A stretch of DNA of 38,180 nt from IMG/VR virus record IMGVR_UViG_3300046009_006369, positions 1 to 38,180 of that record. One strand, written 5' to 3'. The notes below the pieces were generated by a model, which worked only from the letters and a program-made list of their open reading frames with translations, was not told where the DNA came from and searched no databases. Made by a program: the position numbers and the translations under genes. Position 1 is the stretch's first letter, and each line of letters begins with the position of its first letter. This DNA comes from a virus. This document shows positions 7,801 to 17,700 of the stretch, piece by piece.

Positions 7801-8358
7801 TTACGCCGGTTTTTGTTGTTCGGGTTTTGGAGGAGGCGCCGGCGGGTCGTGTGTAGTAACAGGAACCTGTTCTAGATCTTTATATGAAACATTTTCGATA
7901 TAATATCTTCTTGTTATGGGTGAAACTGCTTCATCCGGTGTAGATGGTTTATAATTCAAGAATCCTGGCATTTGCAATGGACAATTAAGTTTTGGGTAGT
8001 CTAGTTTACTGTACTCATCACCCTCAGCAACTAACCAAGTGCCTTTTTTGTCACCGCAACCACATCCACCGCAATAATGTTTACCCGGTGTAGTGCTTTC
8101 CTTCAAGTGTTCGCATGGAGGAAGTGGACCACCTTGTGCTTGATTTCCAAAACAACTTAAAACTCTGAGTTGTTTTATTGGTTTATTTACTTTTTCATTT
8201 TTAAAACCACGGGAAGCAATAGCCGTAGCAAAACTTTGTATCATTCCAATTTTATTGCTTATGGTATTTTCTTGTGGTTTAACTTGTTCTTTTCGAAATT
8301 CTATTTCACTTTGTTTATTGTTTTCGCTCATATTATTTTTCCTACAATTACACCCCAT
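7801..8358 (-). CDS. Small Cys-rich conserved phage protein, putative metal-binding
   Basis: The function is not recognised. The protein has 185 residues. The N-terminus MGCNCRKNN has a CxC pair. A central block carries LSCFGNQ...GGPLPPCEHLK (about 68-86) and the cluster HYCGGCGCGDKKGTW (about 94-108), then YSKLDYPKLNCPLQMPGF. Nine cysteines and a histidine in a compact central region suggest zinc or iron-sulfur binding, but no named domain is certain. The C-terminus is Pro/Gln/Lys-rich and probably disordered (PPAPPPKPEQQKP). There is no signal peptide or membrane segment. It has its own late promoter and a strong GAAGGAG site, and sits between the Cys-rich adhesins and neck gp13. It may be a minor virion protein or an assembly factor for its Cys-rich neighbours; this is inference. 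Confidence 0.8.
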   Translation of the reverse strand: MGCNCRKNNMSENNKQSEIEFRKEQVKPQENTISNKIGMIQSFATAIASRGFKNEKVNKPIKQLRVLSCFGNQAQGGPLPPCEHLKESTTPGKHYCGGCGCGDKKGTWLVAEGDEYSKLDYPKLNCPLQMPGFLNYKPSTPDEAVSPITRRYYIENVSYKDLEQVPVTTHDPPAPPPKPEQQKPA

Positions 8359-8374
8359 AATATAACTCCTTCAG

Positions 8375-8382
8375 TATTTATG
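8375..8382 (-). promoter_or_regulatory. Late promoter (CATAAATA) for the small Cys-rich gene
   Basis: This one-mismatch form of the T4 late consensus is followed by CTGAA and then GGAG, and lies 16 nt before the ATG at 8358. It overlaps the TAA stop codon of the preceding 510-residue gene (8380-8378). The predicted start, base 8369, is again the first G of the Shine-Dalgarno sequence. Confidence 0.6.
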
Positions 8383-9910
8383 TCAAGATAATTTTTCTAA
8401 AGAAAAGCAAAGAAAGTCTTTGATTTATTCCAGCAATAATTTCTGTACCATATTCTGTTATATTTGAATAATTTAAATATTGAGAATAAATTAAACTATT
8501 TGTTCTTAGAGTTGAAGTCATACAAGGTAATTTTGATGTAATAATAATATCTCTTAGTATTTTATTTTGAAGATATTGATTTGCAAAAAATTCTAATTCA
8601 AAAATAGACGGAATGTAAAAATCCATAAAACCTTTTCTATTTTTACCAGTTATACTATTTGTTAATAGTGTTTTAATTCCATAAAAAGAAACATTATCAC
8701 CATAACAATTATAAAATCCGTCATAGATTGATGTCTGTGTGGATGAAACATTTAATGTTTCATTTAATTCAACAAATGTTGTTGTATATAATTGAGGTTC
8801 TATTAATAGTGCCCACTTTTGATCAATTTTGGTTCCAGGACCGTTTGAAGTTGATTTTATAGTTTTTGGTTGTGATATTTTTTCAGATCTATTTACATAA
8901 AGATTTGAAGAAGTAGAAGAAATGGGCGAACCCATATTATACATTCCTACGAATATTCCACCTTTATAAAAATCTCCAATTGAAAGTTTCAAAGAATCAA
9001 ACTCTGTTAAATTCATTTGTTCGGGTTCAATTAAACGAATACCCTCTTTTACTGGAAGAGATGGTTTCAATAAATGATCATAAATTTTTAAATCTCCTTG
9101 AGTCTCTATCCAATATCCATCTTTGCATTTGTTCTGTGTAGTGTATGATACAGAGAAAGTATATCCATCATTTTCTTTTATTGTTTCAAAGCAAGATCCA
9201 TAAGGTTCATTTGTTTCATTTTCTGTTTTTGTAACCATCAATGCTGCAATTGATGGTGATGTACAATTTGCTTGACTATTTTCTGGAATTAAATTTCCGT
9301 TACAAAGTTTTCCGGGAGAGTATACAGAAGAATAAGAAGAAGAACTTAAAGTTTCACAATCTTGTTCTGTGCAAACATTACTACAAGTAATACCGAGTGG
9401 AATATTTAATTCATCTGTATAAATGTAACAACAAGATCTGGGAACTCTTACATCAAAATTGCATACAGTTTCTCTTATAGTTCCGGGTTCGTATTGTTTA
9501 AGACAAAAAGATATTGCCTCTGCTTCATTAATAAAAGTTGAAGAAGATGGACATTTTCCTTGTGTCCATTTTCCACCAATTCTATTACACTCGCATTCTG
9601 TAATATTGTCTGTTAATCCTTTTGTAGATAAACTAATTGGTTTATCACATTCATAATTTGGTGGAGTTGAATACAATTCTGTTTCGTCAAAATTATTTGC
9701 AGAACAACTACAGCAACAACCAGTTGCGCCTACTGTTGGACAATTTATTTCATCAATTGAACCATAATAAAAATTTCCTCCGCTTTGAAAACATTCTAAA
9801 AATGTTTTTTGAGTTTTTTCTCCCAGAGAATCACAACAAACCCCTGTAGATTTTAATTCGGGAGAATAATCTATTGTACTTTTTGTTCTTGTTCTAAATT
9901 GAATACTCAT
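8378..9910 (-). CDS. Cys-rich protein with divergent Lcl-type (DUF1566) C-terminus
   Basis: This 510-residue probable virion adhesin has no N-terminal collagen-like stretch. Cys-rich segments begin at once: TGVCCDSLGEKT...C...GGNFYYG (about 22-50), GCCCSCSANN (about 64-73), ECECNRIGGKWTQGKC (about 105-120) and SCCYIYTDE, with further CxxxC pairs. The second half resembles the Lcl C-terminal domain of its larger neighbours: IGDFYKGGIFVGMYNMG (about 310-326) corresponds to their IGDIYDNAIVIGIFN, and MDFYIPSIFELEFFANQ (about 427-443) to their DWYIPSYDELAFIA. The following YWSST motif is absent or degenerate (IYSQYLNYS), and the end RLSLLFFRKI is only vaguely like the usual R.RPVR. It may be a reduced paralogue. 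The start ATG 9910 has only a weak upstream site. Confidence 0.8.
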   Translation of the reverse strand: MSIQFRTRTKSTIDYSPELKSTGVCCDSLGEKTQKTFLECFQSGGNFYYGSIDEINCPTVGATGCCCSCSANNFDETELYSTPPNYECDKPISLSTKGLTDNITECECNRIGGKWTQGKCPSSSTFINEAEAISFCLKQYEPGTIRETVCNFDVRVPRSCCYIYTDELNIPLGITCSNVCTEQDCETLSSSSYSSVYSPGKLCNGNLIPENSQANCTSPSIAALMVTKTENETNEPYGSCFETIKENDGYTFSVSYTTQNKCKDGYWIETQGDLKIYDHLLKPSLPVKEGIRLIEPEQMNLTEFDSLKLSIGDFYKGGIFVGMYNMGSPISSTSSNLYVNRSEKISQPKTIKSTSNGPGTKIDQKWALLIEPQLYTTTFVELNETLNVSSTQTSIYDGFYNCYGDNVSFYGIKTLLTNSITGKNRKGFMDFYIPSIFELEFFANQYLQNKILRDIIITSKLPCMTSTLRTNSLIYSQYLNYSNITEYGTEIIAGINQRLSLLFFRKIILT

Positions 9911-9922
9911 TTTTATTCTTTA

Positions 9923-9930
9923 TATTTAGG
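9923..9930 (-). promoter_or_regulatory. Weak late-promoter-like element (CCTAAATA)
   Basis: TCCTAAATATAAAG overlaps the TAA stop of the 1597-residue gene and lies 13 nt before the ATG at 9910. It differs from TATAAATA at two bases, and no good Shine-Dalgarno sequence follows. Its position copies the stronger stop-overlapping CATAAATA elements elsewhere in the window, which is the main reason to list it. Confidence 0.25.
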
Positions 9931-12900
9931 AACCACATGGTGGATAATTATTACATTCTGGGCATAACATTTCTACACAAGAACCATCTTCTAATGTAAC
10001 CCTTTTTGTGTTTTCGGTTGTAGTTAGTCCTAACACACAAGACTCAGCCAGATTTGTTCTTTTTGGATAATGAAGTGAAAATTCGTCCCTATAGCAAACT
10101 GCACCACCCCCAACAAAATTTCCTCCATTACCGGGAACATCAGTACAAGGATCAGCAACTATACATCCATTTACTCCATTTACTGGCGGACAACAGAAAA
10201 AACTTCCATTTCCTGTTTGCCATAAATCACACACACTAACATTTGCTCCCGTTGATGTAGAATCCCAAAGACACCTTCCTCTTTCAAATCTAGATGTGTC
10301 TTCACCTGGACCAATGTATGTTCTGTTTTCACAACCACACTCATTTGGATCATAAGGAAAACAATTCATATCTTCCGCAGTAAGTAATTTTGCCCAACCA
10401 GGCCAACATGAACCATCTCCAGTATTATTTCCTAGAGTTAATTGACAATTTTGTTCATTACCCCATAAGCAGTCAGCATCACAATCCCTGCACGATGAAT
10501 TTCTTGTTCCGTAAATTGGAACAACTATTGTCATTGATCCCGGTGAAGGTTGATTGCATATATTTTTATGATATTTTGTAAACGAAGAGTCTTTCCAAGC
10601 TTCTCCATTATTAAAAGGTAATCCTTCATAAAAAACATTAGCAGTCGGGAAAGTACTCATATTATAACGAAGATTTCTTCCCAATATTCCTCTTTTGAAT
10701 GTTCCTTGATCGCCAGGTTTACTATGATATATTTCTCTTATCAAATCCATTAGTTCTTCTTTTGGATTAATAAAATTACAACTGCCCCCTGACCATTGTA
10801 TTTTTCCAGTAAACCCTTCCGCACCCCCTTCACATCCCAAAAAATCCGTTAAATTTGCATTCCAATTGCTATTTTCAAGATCTCCTTCGTCAGAATATAA
10901 AACTGTACCAACTGCATTTATTTGATTCCAACCTTTTCCTACACTAAATATTCTAGAAAACTCATAGATTCTATTAGACTCAGACTCTTCAGATTCGGAA
11001 TTCCATCCGCCTTCTGGTATTGACCAACCAGAATAATAACAGGAAAAGGATGAACCATCAAGTAGTCCATACTCAAACCCTTGAAGTGGTTTTAATGCTG
11101 CATTATAAATGTAAGCATCAGATACCATTGTATATGGATCATATAAAATATATCCTGGCACTTCATCAAAAGTAACATTTAAACAAGATAAGACCGAGTA
11201 TATAGTTTCAGTACAACCAAAATATCTTGAATGACATGCACATTTTCCCGGCAAAGTAGATATGTTTTCAGAGCCAGGAGGAGAACAACCCATAGGGTTT
11301 CCGTAAACAGATTTTTTATAAGTAATCCAAGGAGAATTTCCTAAAGTTCCTAATTGTTTATCTAATGTTTCTGAAATTTTTGTATTAAATAATGTTTTAT
11401 TTTGTTTATATTTTGAGAAATAATTTTTCCACCAATATGGACCTGTTTGACCACCCCTAAAAGAGTTTATCATATTGAGAATATCATCATATGGTAATAA
11501 ATTTAAATTTCCAGAAACCCATTTTTTAAGTTCAGACAAACATCCCCTTGCTTGATTTGTATATGTAATTCTACCCCAAATTGGAGGAAATGGTGCATAA
11601 TTACCTTGTTTTATAGTTTCTTGATATGGTTCTACACGAGAAAATCCTAAACCAACATTATATTCTGATGCTAAAAAACTCCACCAAGGTTCAACATCAC
11701 TGGGTGTTGTATCTTCTTCTTCAATTGGGTCACAAAGTGTAGCAATAGAAAGATAATCTCCAGTATAACCAAATCTTTTCAAGCAATTTGTTTTATTTTG
11801 TTGTTCGTTTTGCTCAGAATTTGTTTTTGCATATGAACCTATATAAGAACAATAAAATGTTCCTCCGGCCATTACTATTGAACCGTTATCATTATATTGC
11901 TTATACGCAAAATTCATCAACGGATTTTGTGCTGCATCTACATTTCCTACAATTTTTTTAGGATTATTTTCTGCAATCCAAGGCAATGCACTAAAATTTT
12001 CTAAGTAATAATATCCTCTTTGTTCATCATAATTCATTTCTGCTATGGGTTTTTCTTGATCTCTTGGATAATCACCTATTCCAACATCAGGAACAATTCC
12101 TCCCCATTCGACGGTAATACCTTGTGTGGATAAATCTAATAATCTTTTCTTTTCTGGGGTTACTACTATTGCAGATCTATATGGAGCTTGTCCGGCATGT
12201 ATGTTGTGTTCAAGCCATAAACCATACTCATCGTTAGGAATCCAATTGTTTTGTTGACTTATATTTAAGTTTACTCCCGGAACATTTGGATTATAAAATT
12301 TTCCGGGTCTATATGGATTTACTTGTGCTACATCAGGAAAACACCAAAAACATGCCACAAATTCAGTTGGTCCTACACAACCATCTACTGCACATGTGGA
12401 ATTTTCTGCTCCAACAACTCCTCCTTGTTCAACACATACACTTGGAATTAAATCCTGACAAGTGACATCTCCATCAAAACTAGTAAAACAACATGTTCTT
12501 GGAGTATCTTGATTTTGACAATTATATGTTGAGCAATTAGTTCCATCTGGTGCTCTAGTTCCACCCGATGCAGCACAATCTTCTGGTGTTTTTTCTGTGC
12601 ATTGTCCATTATTGCAACAAGCAACTGTTGGTGGTGGTGGTTCTACACAATTAAAATCGGCACAATCTCCTTCACCTTTAATAACTCCACCCAAATCTAA
12701 ACATTGTTGTTGGGTTTCTGTTTGAACACAAACATTATTCAAACAACAAATAATATTTCCCTCATTGCCACATGCATTTGGAGTACAAATTGATCCATAA
12801 GGACCCGGAGTACCACTCAATGATTCACAGGTACATGGATCTCTAAAATAGCATTCTCCTGTGTTTTCACCATCGGGTGTTATTGGATTGCAGCATCTAA

Positions 12901-14719
12901 CAGTTGGTCCTGCAAATGGTTCACAATAACATCTTCTCACATCTTCGCCAAATATATCACCATCTGAATTATTGTACTCACAAAGAGAACCATTTGGATT
13001 TGGTGTTCCTCCTTGTTCTACACACCACTGTACAGTAACATTTTGACAAGTAAAACTATAACCACAGTCATCACAATAGGAGTTGTCATCAGGATTAGTT
13101 TCTACCTGTAAAAAGCAACACCCGACCAACGGATCTGTTGGACATAAGCAAGAACAATTAAATTCATTGCATTTTTCATTTTCGCCTGCAAATTTTCCAA
13201 CAATATTTGGTTGATTTGCTAATGTTGAATAATTATCACAATAATATTTTGAAACTCCATCAATGCATCCGGCACTTTCTCCAGTTTGACTATTACATAA
13301 ACAACAAGAACCAACTACATTGATATCACAGCATAATTTATTTGCAGTACAATTACCATTTTTAATTGCAACTCCACCTAAAACTTGCTCACATTGTATT
13401 CTTGTATAATTATTTCCTAAACAGACACCATCTTTACAACAAGCAACTTGTTCTTTGCATGGATCAAAACAGAATCTACCATCAGAAATATTTTCTGCCC
13501 AGTTTTCGCCATCGGGATTGTTTGGATATGTGTTGCATGTTATATCGGAATAAAATTGTCCACCAAACTGTTCACATTCACTAATTGAAACATTTTCTAA
13601 ACACTTTCCTGATGTGCAGCAAACTCCGGGATTCGTAAAGCATGTGTCTGTGCAGGATTTAAGTGGTCGAAATACTCCACTTAATTTATCACATGTTTCT
13701 TTTGTAACATATTCTCTGCATTTTGTTTGATTGCTTGGATATTCAATATAACAACAAGATCCAGTATTTATTGCAGGTTCACATGTTTCTACATTTTGTA
13801 AATCTAAACCTCTCTGTGATACTGTTGCATACCAATTTATTCCACCATCAAATGTTAAAATATTTACTAAACTTTTACCACAGGTTAGGTAGTTTTCACC
13901 GGGTTCAAAATATACATTCTCTGGAAATTTCCAAATTCTATCTGATTCTATCAAAAGAACAGCAGTTACTATTTCATTTGTTTTGAATGATCCGGTAAAT
14001 CCTGCAATTCCTATTGGGGTTTTAACAATATAAAAGGATGAATCTTCTATATTGACATATATTCCTTGTGTAGTTCCTTCTGCAAAATTTTCTAATTCCC
14101 CATATATTCCAACAAGTTGTCCTTCTTTTACAGGACCAACTGTTTTTACAACAGCGGCATCGTTTAAATAATTTCTATTTCTAAAATCTAAATTAGCAAT
14201 TCTACCTTCAGTATAAGCACTAATTTTTACATCTGTGCTAGATGCTAAATCTTGTTGTTTTAGATACATTAAGGTATCTGCGGACAAACCGGGTGAATCT
14301 AAATTACCAGCAACTTCATCATAAATTGTATCAATGTACAAATTGTTGTCGTCTATAGAAGTTACCAAAGATCCTAAAGCACTTATACCCTTTATATTTA
14401 ATTGACCTTTCAGTGGAGTATCTGTTAATATTCCATTATAATTTCCTGAAATTTCAATAGTGTTTTGTGCAAAAGTTGTACCAGTATAACCAGTTGCACC
14501 GTAAAAATTTCCAATAACTTCGCCAGTACTGCCATCAGAATAATAAAAAGTAATTTTTCCTATTTCTGCCTGACTTAAAACTACATATTTTCCATAATTT
14601 CCCGTTGCACCTGTGGCACCACTAATACCGGGATTTCCGGTAGGACCAATAGAACCAGTAGGACCTGTTGGCCCCTGTGGTCCCGGTATATTTCCTCCTA
14701 AAATAGCACTACTATACAT
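9926..14719 (-). CDS. Giant collagen-like, Cys-repeat tail fibre/adhesin (1597 aa)
   Basis: This is probably a tail-associated fibre or adhesin; no enzyme domain was recognised. The N-terminus has a Gly-X-Y stretch (PGPQGPTGPTG...GATGATGNYG, about 12-43), expected to form a collagen-like triple helix. Residues about 45-310 resemble fibre modules of its neighbours (EGQLVGIYGELENF...IGIAGFTG). Residues about 320-800 hold around nine CC-led units of the type ACC.NG.C...TPEDC...GGT...GT.C.....C, probably small disulfide-linked or metal-binding domains. The last 800 residues, rich in Trp, Tyr, Asn and Cys, match nothing I know and lack the Lcl motifs of the 960- and 1081-residue neighbours. It has its own late promoter and GAAGGAG site. 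No signal peptide is visible, as expected for a virion protein assembled in the cytoplasm. Confidence 0.85.
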   Translation of the reverse strand: MYSSAILGGNIPGPQGPTGPTGSIGPTGNPGISGATGATGNYGKYVVLSQAEIGKITFYYSDGSTGEVIGNFYGATGYTGTTFAQNTIEISGNYNGILTDTPLKGQLNIKGISALGSLVTSIDDNNLYIDTIYDEVAGNLDSPGLSADTLMYLKQQDLASSTDVKISAYTEGRIANLDFRNRNYLNDAAVVKTVGPVKEGQLVGIYGELENFAEGTTQGIYVNIEDSSFYIVKTPIGIAGFTGSFKTNEIVTAVLLIESDRIWKFPENVYFEPGENYLTCGKSLVNILTFDGGINWYATVSQRGLDLQNVETCEPAINTGSCCYIEYPSNQTKCREYVTKETCDKLSGVFRPLKSCTDTCFTNPGVCCTSGKCLENVSISECEQFGGQFYSDITCNTYPNNPDGENWAENISDGRFCFDPCKEQVACCKDGVCLGNNYTRIQCEQVLGGVAIKNGNCTANKLCCDINVVGSCCLCNSQTGESAGCIDGVSKYYCDNYSTLANQPNIVGKFAGENEKCNEFNCSCLCPTDPLVGCCFLQVETNPDDNSYCDDCGYSFTCQNVTVQWCVEQGGTPNPNGSLCEYNNSDGDIFGEDVRRCYCEPFAGPTVRCCNPITPDGENTGECYFRDPCTCESLSGTPGPYGSICTPNACGNEGNIICCLNNVCVQTETQQQCLDLGGVIKGEGDCADFNCVEPPPPTVACCNNGQCTEKTPEDCAASGGTRAPDGTNCSTYNCQNQDTPRTCCFTSFDGDVTCQDLIPSVCVEQGGVVGAENSTCAVDGCVGPTEFVACFWCFPDVAQVNPYRPGKFYNPNVPGVNLNISQQNNWIPNDEYGLWLEHNIHAGQAPYRSAIVVTPEKKRLLDLSTQGITVEWGGIVPDVGIGDYPRDQEKPIAEMNYDEQRGYYYLENFSALPWIAENNPKKIVGNVDAAQNPLMNFAYKQYNDNGSIVMAGGTFYCSYIGSYAKTNSEQNEQQNKTNCLKRFGYTGDYLSIATLCDPIEEEDTTPSDVEPWWSFLASEYNVGLGFSRVEPYQETIKQGNYAPFPPIWGRITYTNQARGCLSELKKWVSGNLNLLPYDDILNMINSFRGGQTGPYWWKNYFSKYKQNKTLFNTKISETLDKQLGTLGNSPWITYKKSVYGNPMGCSPPGSENISTLPGKCACHSRYFGCTETIYSVLSCLNVTFDEVPGYILYDPYTMVSDAYIYNAALKPLQGFEYGLLDGSSFSCYYSGWSIPEGGWNSESEESESNRIYEFSRIFSVGKGWNQINAVGTVLYSDEGDLENSNWNANLTDFLGCEGGAEGFTGKIQWSGGSCNFINPKEELMDLIREIYHSKPGDQGTFKRGILGRNLRYNMSTFPTANVFYEGLPFNNGEAWKDSSFTKYHKNICNQPSPGSMTIVVPIYGTRNSSCRDCDADCLWGNEQNCQLTLGNNTGDGSCWPGWAKLLTAEDMNCFPYDPNECGCENRTYIGPGEDTSRFERGRCLWDSTSTGANVSVCDLWQTGNGSFFCCPPVNGVNGCIVADPCTDVPGNGGNFVGGGAVCYRDEFSLHYPKRTNLAESCVLGLTTTENTKRVTLEDGSCVEMLCPECNNYPPCGS
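14591..14695 (-). repeat. Collagen-like Gly-X-Y coding repeat (1597-aa protein)
   Basis: This stretch of 9-bp-period sequence encodes Gly-Pro-Thr, Gly-Ala-Thr and related triplets at residues about 9-43. It has the same style as the repeats opening the 1081- and 960-residue proteins. Confidence 0.8.
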
Positions 14720-14739
14720 TAATTAATCATCTCCTTCAC

Positions 14740-14747
14740 TATTTATG
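14740..14747 (-). promoter_or_regulatory. Late promoter (CATAAATA) for the 1597-aa fibre gene
   Basis: CATAAATA is followed by GTGAA and GGAG, and it overlaps the TAA stop of the 1081-residue gene (14745-14743). Predicted start is base 14734, the first G of the Shine-Dalgarno sequence. Layout is nearly identical to the element at 8375-8382. Confidence 0.6.
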
Positions 14748-17700
14748 GGCAAGTACATGAACGGCATTTTGTGAAATCGTAATTATTATAAGCATCTATG
14801 ATTTCCAAATCTGAACACCCGACGACTATTGGAATTCTACGAACAGGTCTTAAACGAGCAGTAGAAGAAGATCTATCTAATGCTACAATTGCTCCATATT
14901 TATTGTTTGAATCTTTAGTAAGATTCTGAGCCAGCATTTTTTGACCATTACATATTTGATGCGAAAGATCGAATGCCTGATTATCTGTTAATCCAAATTC
15001 TCCACCAACAAATCTTGATTTAATATTTATTGAGGGACTTGTCGATTCTATTTCATAATATTTTTTTAATGTATGGTTGTTGGAGTTCCAAGATGTTACT
15101 CGGCAAACACTAGTAGAAGACCAGTATAATGCGGAATCTAATGTTTCAATTACTCTATGACCATCATCACCAGTGACTAATATTGATTGATTTAGGGAAT
15201 CAACATTTTTAGCAATATAATTTAATTCAATAATACTCGGAATATACCAGTCACTATAACCATTATAATTTACATCGTTTAATTTTGATATTTGACGAAT
15301 TGCAGTATTTTCGGGATTCAGATTTTCCCATAATTGTGAATAATAATATTCAAAATTTTCTTTACTTGATACGATTTCAGATCTATTTGCATTGGGTACA
15401 TTGTTCCAAAGATTTATATTTTGACTCACAAATCTATCGTATGATTTTGTATCAGTTCCATCATTGTCATAATCTCTGAACCAAAATTCAGGTTTAGTTT
15501 TTGAATACGAATCGTGTATTCTTGTATTCAATAGACCATCTACAGGAGAAGTTGAAATTGGTTCTATAAAGTAATTTGGTATATTTGTTTCCGAACCCGG
15601 TCCAACTCTAGATTCAAACATATCTGACCATTTTACTTGTGTAAATTTTGCTGACGCATAAGTTATTTCAACATCACTTGGTGCTAAAATTAACGCCCAA
15701 ACTTGGTGTATAGCTCTTGACCCATAAAATTTTTCTGCCAAATATGAATACAGACCAGCACCTACACTAAATTGTGTTGGTAAACCGTTAACCTCCGTCA
15801 TAATATTACAAGATTGATTATCAAAGGAAGCATTTAGTGTTGGTTCAAATGAATTTGTTCCAGAAAAGAATGCTTCATCGGGCCATGTATATTCTACTTC
15901 ACCTGTAACTTTTGTTACTTTTGCTTTGTACAGTTGTTGTATATAAGACGCTCCAATTTTTATAAAGCATTTATTTGCATATTCTTTTTGTGTAGGTACT
16001 CTTGGGTGGGTTCTTACAAATGAATATTTCCAATAAGCATCTGTTGTTGGATTAGAACCCTGATATGGTTCGCATGATTTAAATTTCCATGTTTCTGCGT
16101 CGTCACCAAAAACTTGTCCTCTCGGATTGCACAAACATTCAAGTGGTTCTCCTAACATTAAGTTTGGTTGATTGAAAGTATTGCAAGAATTTGGATAACC
16201 AATTATTCCAACTAAATAACCTCCAGCTAATTTAGTACCTATTTCATAACATGGATCATTTAATGTTAGTCTGCAAGTAGTTTGTGGAACTCCATTTTCA
16301 GTCGTATAATACTCAGAAGAAAAAGAAACACCACAGCAACTTGTAGTTTCACATGTTGTTGCATATCCCATAAATGTACCATTTTGTTCATAACATTCCA
16401 GTGCAGTTATATTGTTTTCGCAAGAACCTGTTCTACAACAAGCTCCAGTTGCAAAGTTACAACAACTTTGTGCGAATTGATTAGTACAACCATTTGCATT
16501 AAATACTGCACCGGGAATAGAATCACATTCAATTTTTGTTAGTTCTAAACAATTTCCTTTGACACAACAACCTCCGGTTTTTCCTATATCACATTGATTT
16601 GTCGGACAAGAAAATATAGTTGATCCCTCGTATATTGTGTTTGAACAATATTGGTCAGGGAAGAAAGCACCACCAAATTTTTCACATGTTTCTATATTTG
16701 TGTTTGTGCATTTTCCATTTACACAACACGCACCTGTTGGATAACAATCAGTAGACCCTGCTCGTTCTACGCAAAGTTTTTTACTAAATTTACCACCAAT
16801 AGAAACACAGTAATCCTGACTCACATAATCTGAACATTTATTATCTTCTGCATTACTACCCAAGCAATAGCAACAAGAACCCATTTTATCTAAACTGAAT
16901 AATTGTGGTAGAAATTGATTTCTTCCTTTTTCAAAACTTATACCAAGTGGTAATAGTTGAATATCAACTGTTCCCGTTTGACCATAAAAATATTTTTGTT
17001 GTAATTCAAAATATGGACTTATTCGTGTATTCCATGCACCCAATAGTTGTGCCAAATCATCACCATCAACATTACCATCTGAATTTAAATCTGCCGAAAT
17101 GCCAGGATTAAGTCCCCAACTAGATAGTAAAATTGCTAAATCATTTCCATTTACACTACCATCTTTATTAAAATCCGCAGAATTTATTGGTATATTTCCA
17201 TCAAATCCTGCTCCGGGTATTGTGTATGTGCCGCTTGAAGATTGAAATTTTGGAATCCAATTTTCAATAATTACAGATTTACCAGAAGTTATTCCTAACA
17301 AGTTTTGAGTAAAATGAACAATAGTGGAAAAATTTTGATCTGTAGTTCCGTCCCAAATGTTTCCAGTATTTCCAAATATTGGTTGTCTGAATGTATTAAA
17401 AGCAACACTGAGTTGTTTTGTTATGTCATCCCAATAGGTTCCTGTTGCTCCCCTTGCATCTCCCCCTGCACCAGAGACATAAAGTATCTCACCTGTATTT
17501 CCCATCGGAAAAGTATCAAAAGTTTTTCCAACAAGGGTAATATAATTAGCGTTTACTATTTTTGCGATTATATCATTTGTTGGAGAATCAAATTGAAAAA
17601 CTCGAACAAAAGGAGATTCATTATAACTTATTTTTATTTCATTTGATGCATTTTCAGGAGGTTCTGCAAAAAATGGAGAAAATGCAGTTTCACCTAACCC

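Noticed and set aside
7825-7850. GC-rich palindromic patch (GGCGCCGGCG) as a regulatory site
   Set aside because: It encodes the Pro/Ala-rich tail of the 185-residue protein; the composition is explained by Pro, Ala and Asp codons.
14720-14733. Tiny leader frame ATG ATT AAT TAA overlapping the start of the 1597-residue gene
   Set aside because: It directly abuts the Shine-Dalgarno sequence with no spacing, so ribosomes are unlikely to start there; the real ATG has normal spacing.
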